NCBI RefSeq assembly: GCF_020687245.1
Contig: NZ_JAJEQG010000007.1
Span: 35,737 to 99,736 of the forward strand
Reading direction: 5' to 3'
Source of the DNA: Faecalibacterium longum CLA-AA-H243
GTDB lineage: Bacteria; Bacillota; Clostridia; Oscillospirales; Ruminococcaceae
Length of the DNA: 64,000 nucleotides
Positions 63,139 to 64,000 of the stretch are shown here, piece by piece. Position numbers and translations under genes: made by a program. Each line of letters begins with the position of its first letter. Positions within the stretch are counted from its first letter, which is position 1. The notes below the pieces were generated by a model. It was not told where the DNA came from. It saw only the letters and a list, made by a program, of their open reading frames with translations, and ran no database searches.

Positions 63139-63491
63139 ATTACTTCTGGGCCTTCGTGGTGGGCGGCGGCATCTGCGTCATCGGCCAGCTGCTCATCGAC
63201 CTCACCGGTTTGACCCCGGCCCGCATCCTGACGGGCTATGTGGTGGCAGGCGTCATTCTCTCGGCGGTGGGGTGGTATGCGCCGCTGGCGGAGTTCGCGG
63301 GCTGCGGGGCCACCGTGCCGCTGCTGGGCTTCGGCCATCTGCTGGCGAAAGGCGTGCGGACGGCCATCGAAGAGGAAGGGGCCATCGGCATCCTCACCGG
63401 CGGGCTGACTGCCGCTGCGGCAGGTATTACCACCAGCCTTGTGTGCGGAGTCGTCTGCTCGTGGGTGGGGAAGAGTCATGACCAGAATTAG
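63135..63491 (+). CDS. spoVAE: stage V sporulation protein AE
   Basis: 118 residues, three or four membrane helices. FVVGGGICVIGQLLIDLTGLTPARILTGYVV and LLGFGHLLAKGVRTAIEEEGAIGILTGGLTA are typical of SpoVAE (the SpoVAEb form). It works with SpoVAC and SpoVAD in the dipicolinate channel. The ATG overlaps the spoVAD stop (ATGA). spoVAA, AB, AF and the spore germination genes are not in the window. Confidence 0.95.
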   Translation: MNYFWAFVVGGGICVIGQLLIDLTGLTPARILTGYVVAGVILSAVGWYAPLAEFAGCGATVPLLGFGHLLAKGVRTAIEEEGAIGILTGGLTAAAAGITTSLVCGVVCSWVGKSHDQN

Positions 63492-63523
63492 AAAAACATC
63501 CCGGCTCAAACCGGGATGTTTTT
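63492..63523 (+). terminator. terminator of the spoVA operon
   Basis: The stem AAAACATCCCGG/CCGGGATGTTTT followed by TGTG. Confidence 0.88.
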
Positions 63524-63599
63524 GTGTGTAAGGCGGGCCGTTTCGCCTCGTTTTTCGCCCGGAGAGCGTTATATTGGGGCCAGAAGGAGGCGAAAAGCC

Positions 63600-63863
63600 A
63601 TGCGACAGGAAACACAATGGACGACGATCTTCTGGGAGGGCTGGACGGCGCTGGCGCTCTGCGCAGCGGCGGTGTTCTGGCCCGGCAGTGCGGCGCTGGG
63701 CTATCCGGCTGTGCTCTGGCCGGGGCTGGCCCTTGCGGCGGCGGTCCCCGTCCTCTGGGCCGGGTGGTGGCTCTGGGCGGAGAAGGCTCCGCCGCTGCCA
63801 GAGGAGGAGCTGATGGCGAAACCGGGGAGGATACATATTGTTACTGAGGAGGCTCTTCTGTGA
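63600..63863 (+). CDS. small two-helix membrane protein
   Basis: 87 residues with two hydrophobic helices (about 14-32 and 38-57) and an acidic, short C terminus (PPLPEEELMAK). No family was recognised. AGGAGG eight or nine bases before the ATG makes translation likely. It stands alone between two hairpins. Confidence 0.55.
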   Translation: MRQETQWTTIFWEGWTALALCAAAVFWPGSAALGYPAVLWPGLALAAAVPVLWAGWWLWAEKAPPLPEEELMAKPGRIHIVTEEALL

Positions 63864-63872
63864 TGATGGGAG

Positions 63873-63914
63873 AGCGTTTTCTCGCGCCTGTGGCGCGGAG
63901 TCAGAGCGCTTTTG
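63873..63914 (+). terminator. possible terminator
   Basis: An imperfect stem centred on CGCGCC TGT GGCGCG, with outer AGCG/CGCT, ending in TTTTGC. Confidence 0.5.
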
Positions 63915-63922
63915 CATTGGGG

Positions 63923-64000
63923 CTAAGTTCTCTTTTGCGCACCAAAAGAGAACCAGAAAAGTGCCCGCTACTTTCGAGGCGCGGGAGGCACGAACTAGGG
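63923..64000. repeat. second copy of the GTTCTCTTTTG repeat, reaching the window edge
   Basis: 63923-63961 matches 23101-23139 with one substitution (GCGCACC for GCGCGCC); similarity continues through CGAGGCGCGGG. The element runs off the window. Confidence 0.7.

Overview
The window looks like a chromosomal segment of a GC-rich, gut-associated clostridial anaerobe of the Oscillospiraceae/Ruminococcaceae (Faecalibacterium, Gemmiger or Subdoligranulum group). The reasons are: strong Shine-Dalgarno sites and TTGACA/TATAAT promoters of Firmicutes type, a T-box leader, a CIRCE element, clostridial gene families (ATP-dependent PEP carboxykinase, an Amt-PII fusion, SpoVT, SpoVA proteins, Rnf-like subunits) and two double-glycine-leader proteins whose leader resembles that of the Faecalibacterium anti-inflammatory protein MAM. 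No phage, IS transposase or CRISPR array was seen. The assignment is inference; no rRNA gene is present.

Layout. 1-8.5 kb: the start of an ABC exporter gene, pckA, a YiiX-like amidase, tRNA-Glu and tRNA-Asn, trpS, T-box-controlled thrS and a CLC channel of fluoride-exporter type. 8.6-16.6 kb: Amt-PII fusion, a small membrane protein, the unsaturated-uronate pair dhuD/dhuI, a reductase pair, a membrane protein and a sugar nucleotidyltransferase. 16.6-25.3 kb: alaX-trmB operon, malQ, a degenerate GGDEF protein, mtnN and ychF. 25.5-32.2 kb: a three-gene operon ending in a Wzz-like protein, then a PAS-HTH regulator divergent from ridA, cysteine desulfidase and a symporter. 32.5-43.3 kb: a two-component system, rpe followed by an Rnf-D/E/A-like membrane module and a putative glycoside-hydrolase-like protein, a DUF1015 protein, a DEAD-box helicase and rlmA. 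43.3-50.8 kb: ECF S-component divergent from a MocR-type regulator, an LCP-like protein, a glycine riboswitch with an AGCS symporter, a flavoprotein and spoVT. 50.9-56.1 kb: hrcA-grpE-dnaK-dnaJ. 56.2-64 kb: two paralogous double-glycine-leader proteins, an MBOAT/DHHW acetylation pair, a lipoprotein, a VanY-like peptidase and spoVAC-AD-AE.

How the genes work together. Central carbon and nitrogen roles (pckA, malQ, rpe, Amt-PII, uronate catabolism, cysteine desulfidation, glycine uptake) are mixed with housekeeping translation genes and the heat-shock operon. Most genes sit in short operons bounded by clear hairpin terminators, and many promoters could be read with exact 16-17 bp spacing.

The most unusual content is: (1) the pair of MAM-leader-like secreted proteins; (2) an RnfD/E/A-like trio that has lost the four Fe-S cysteine positions of RnfA/RnfE and has no RnfB/C/G beside it; (3) a MocR-type regulator whose PLP lysine is arginine, next to repeated ATACCC sites and an ECF S-component; (4) spoVA and spoVT genes with a sigma-G-like promoter in a lineage usually regarded as asporogenous; and (5) three families of small dispersed palindromic repeats, placed repeatedly in gene leaders.
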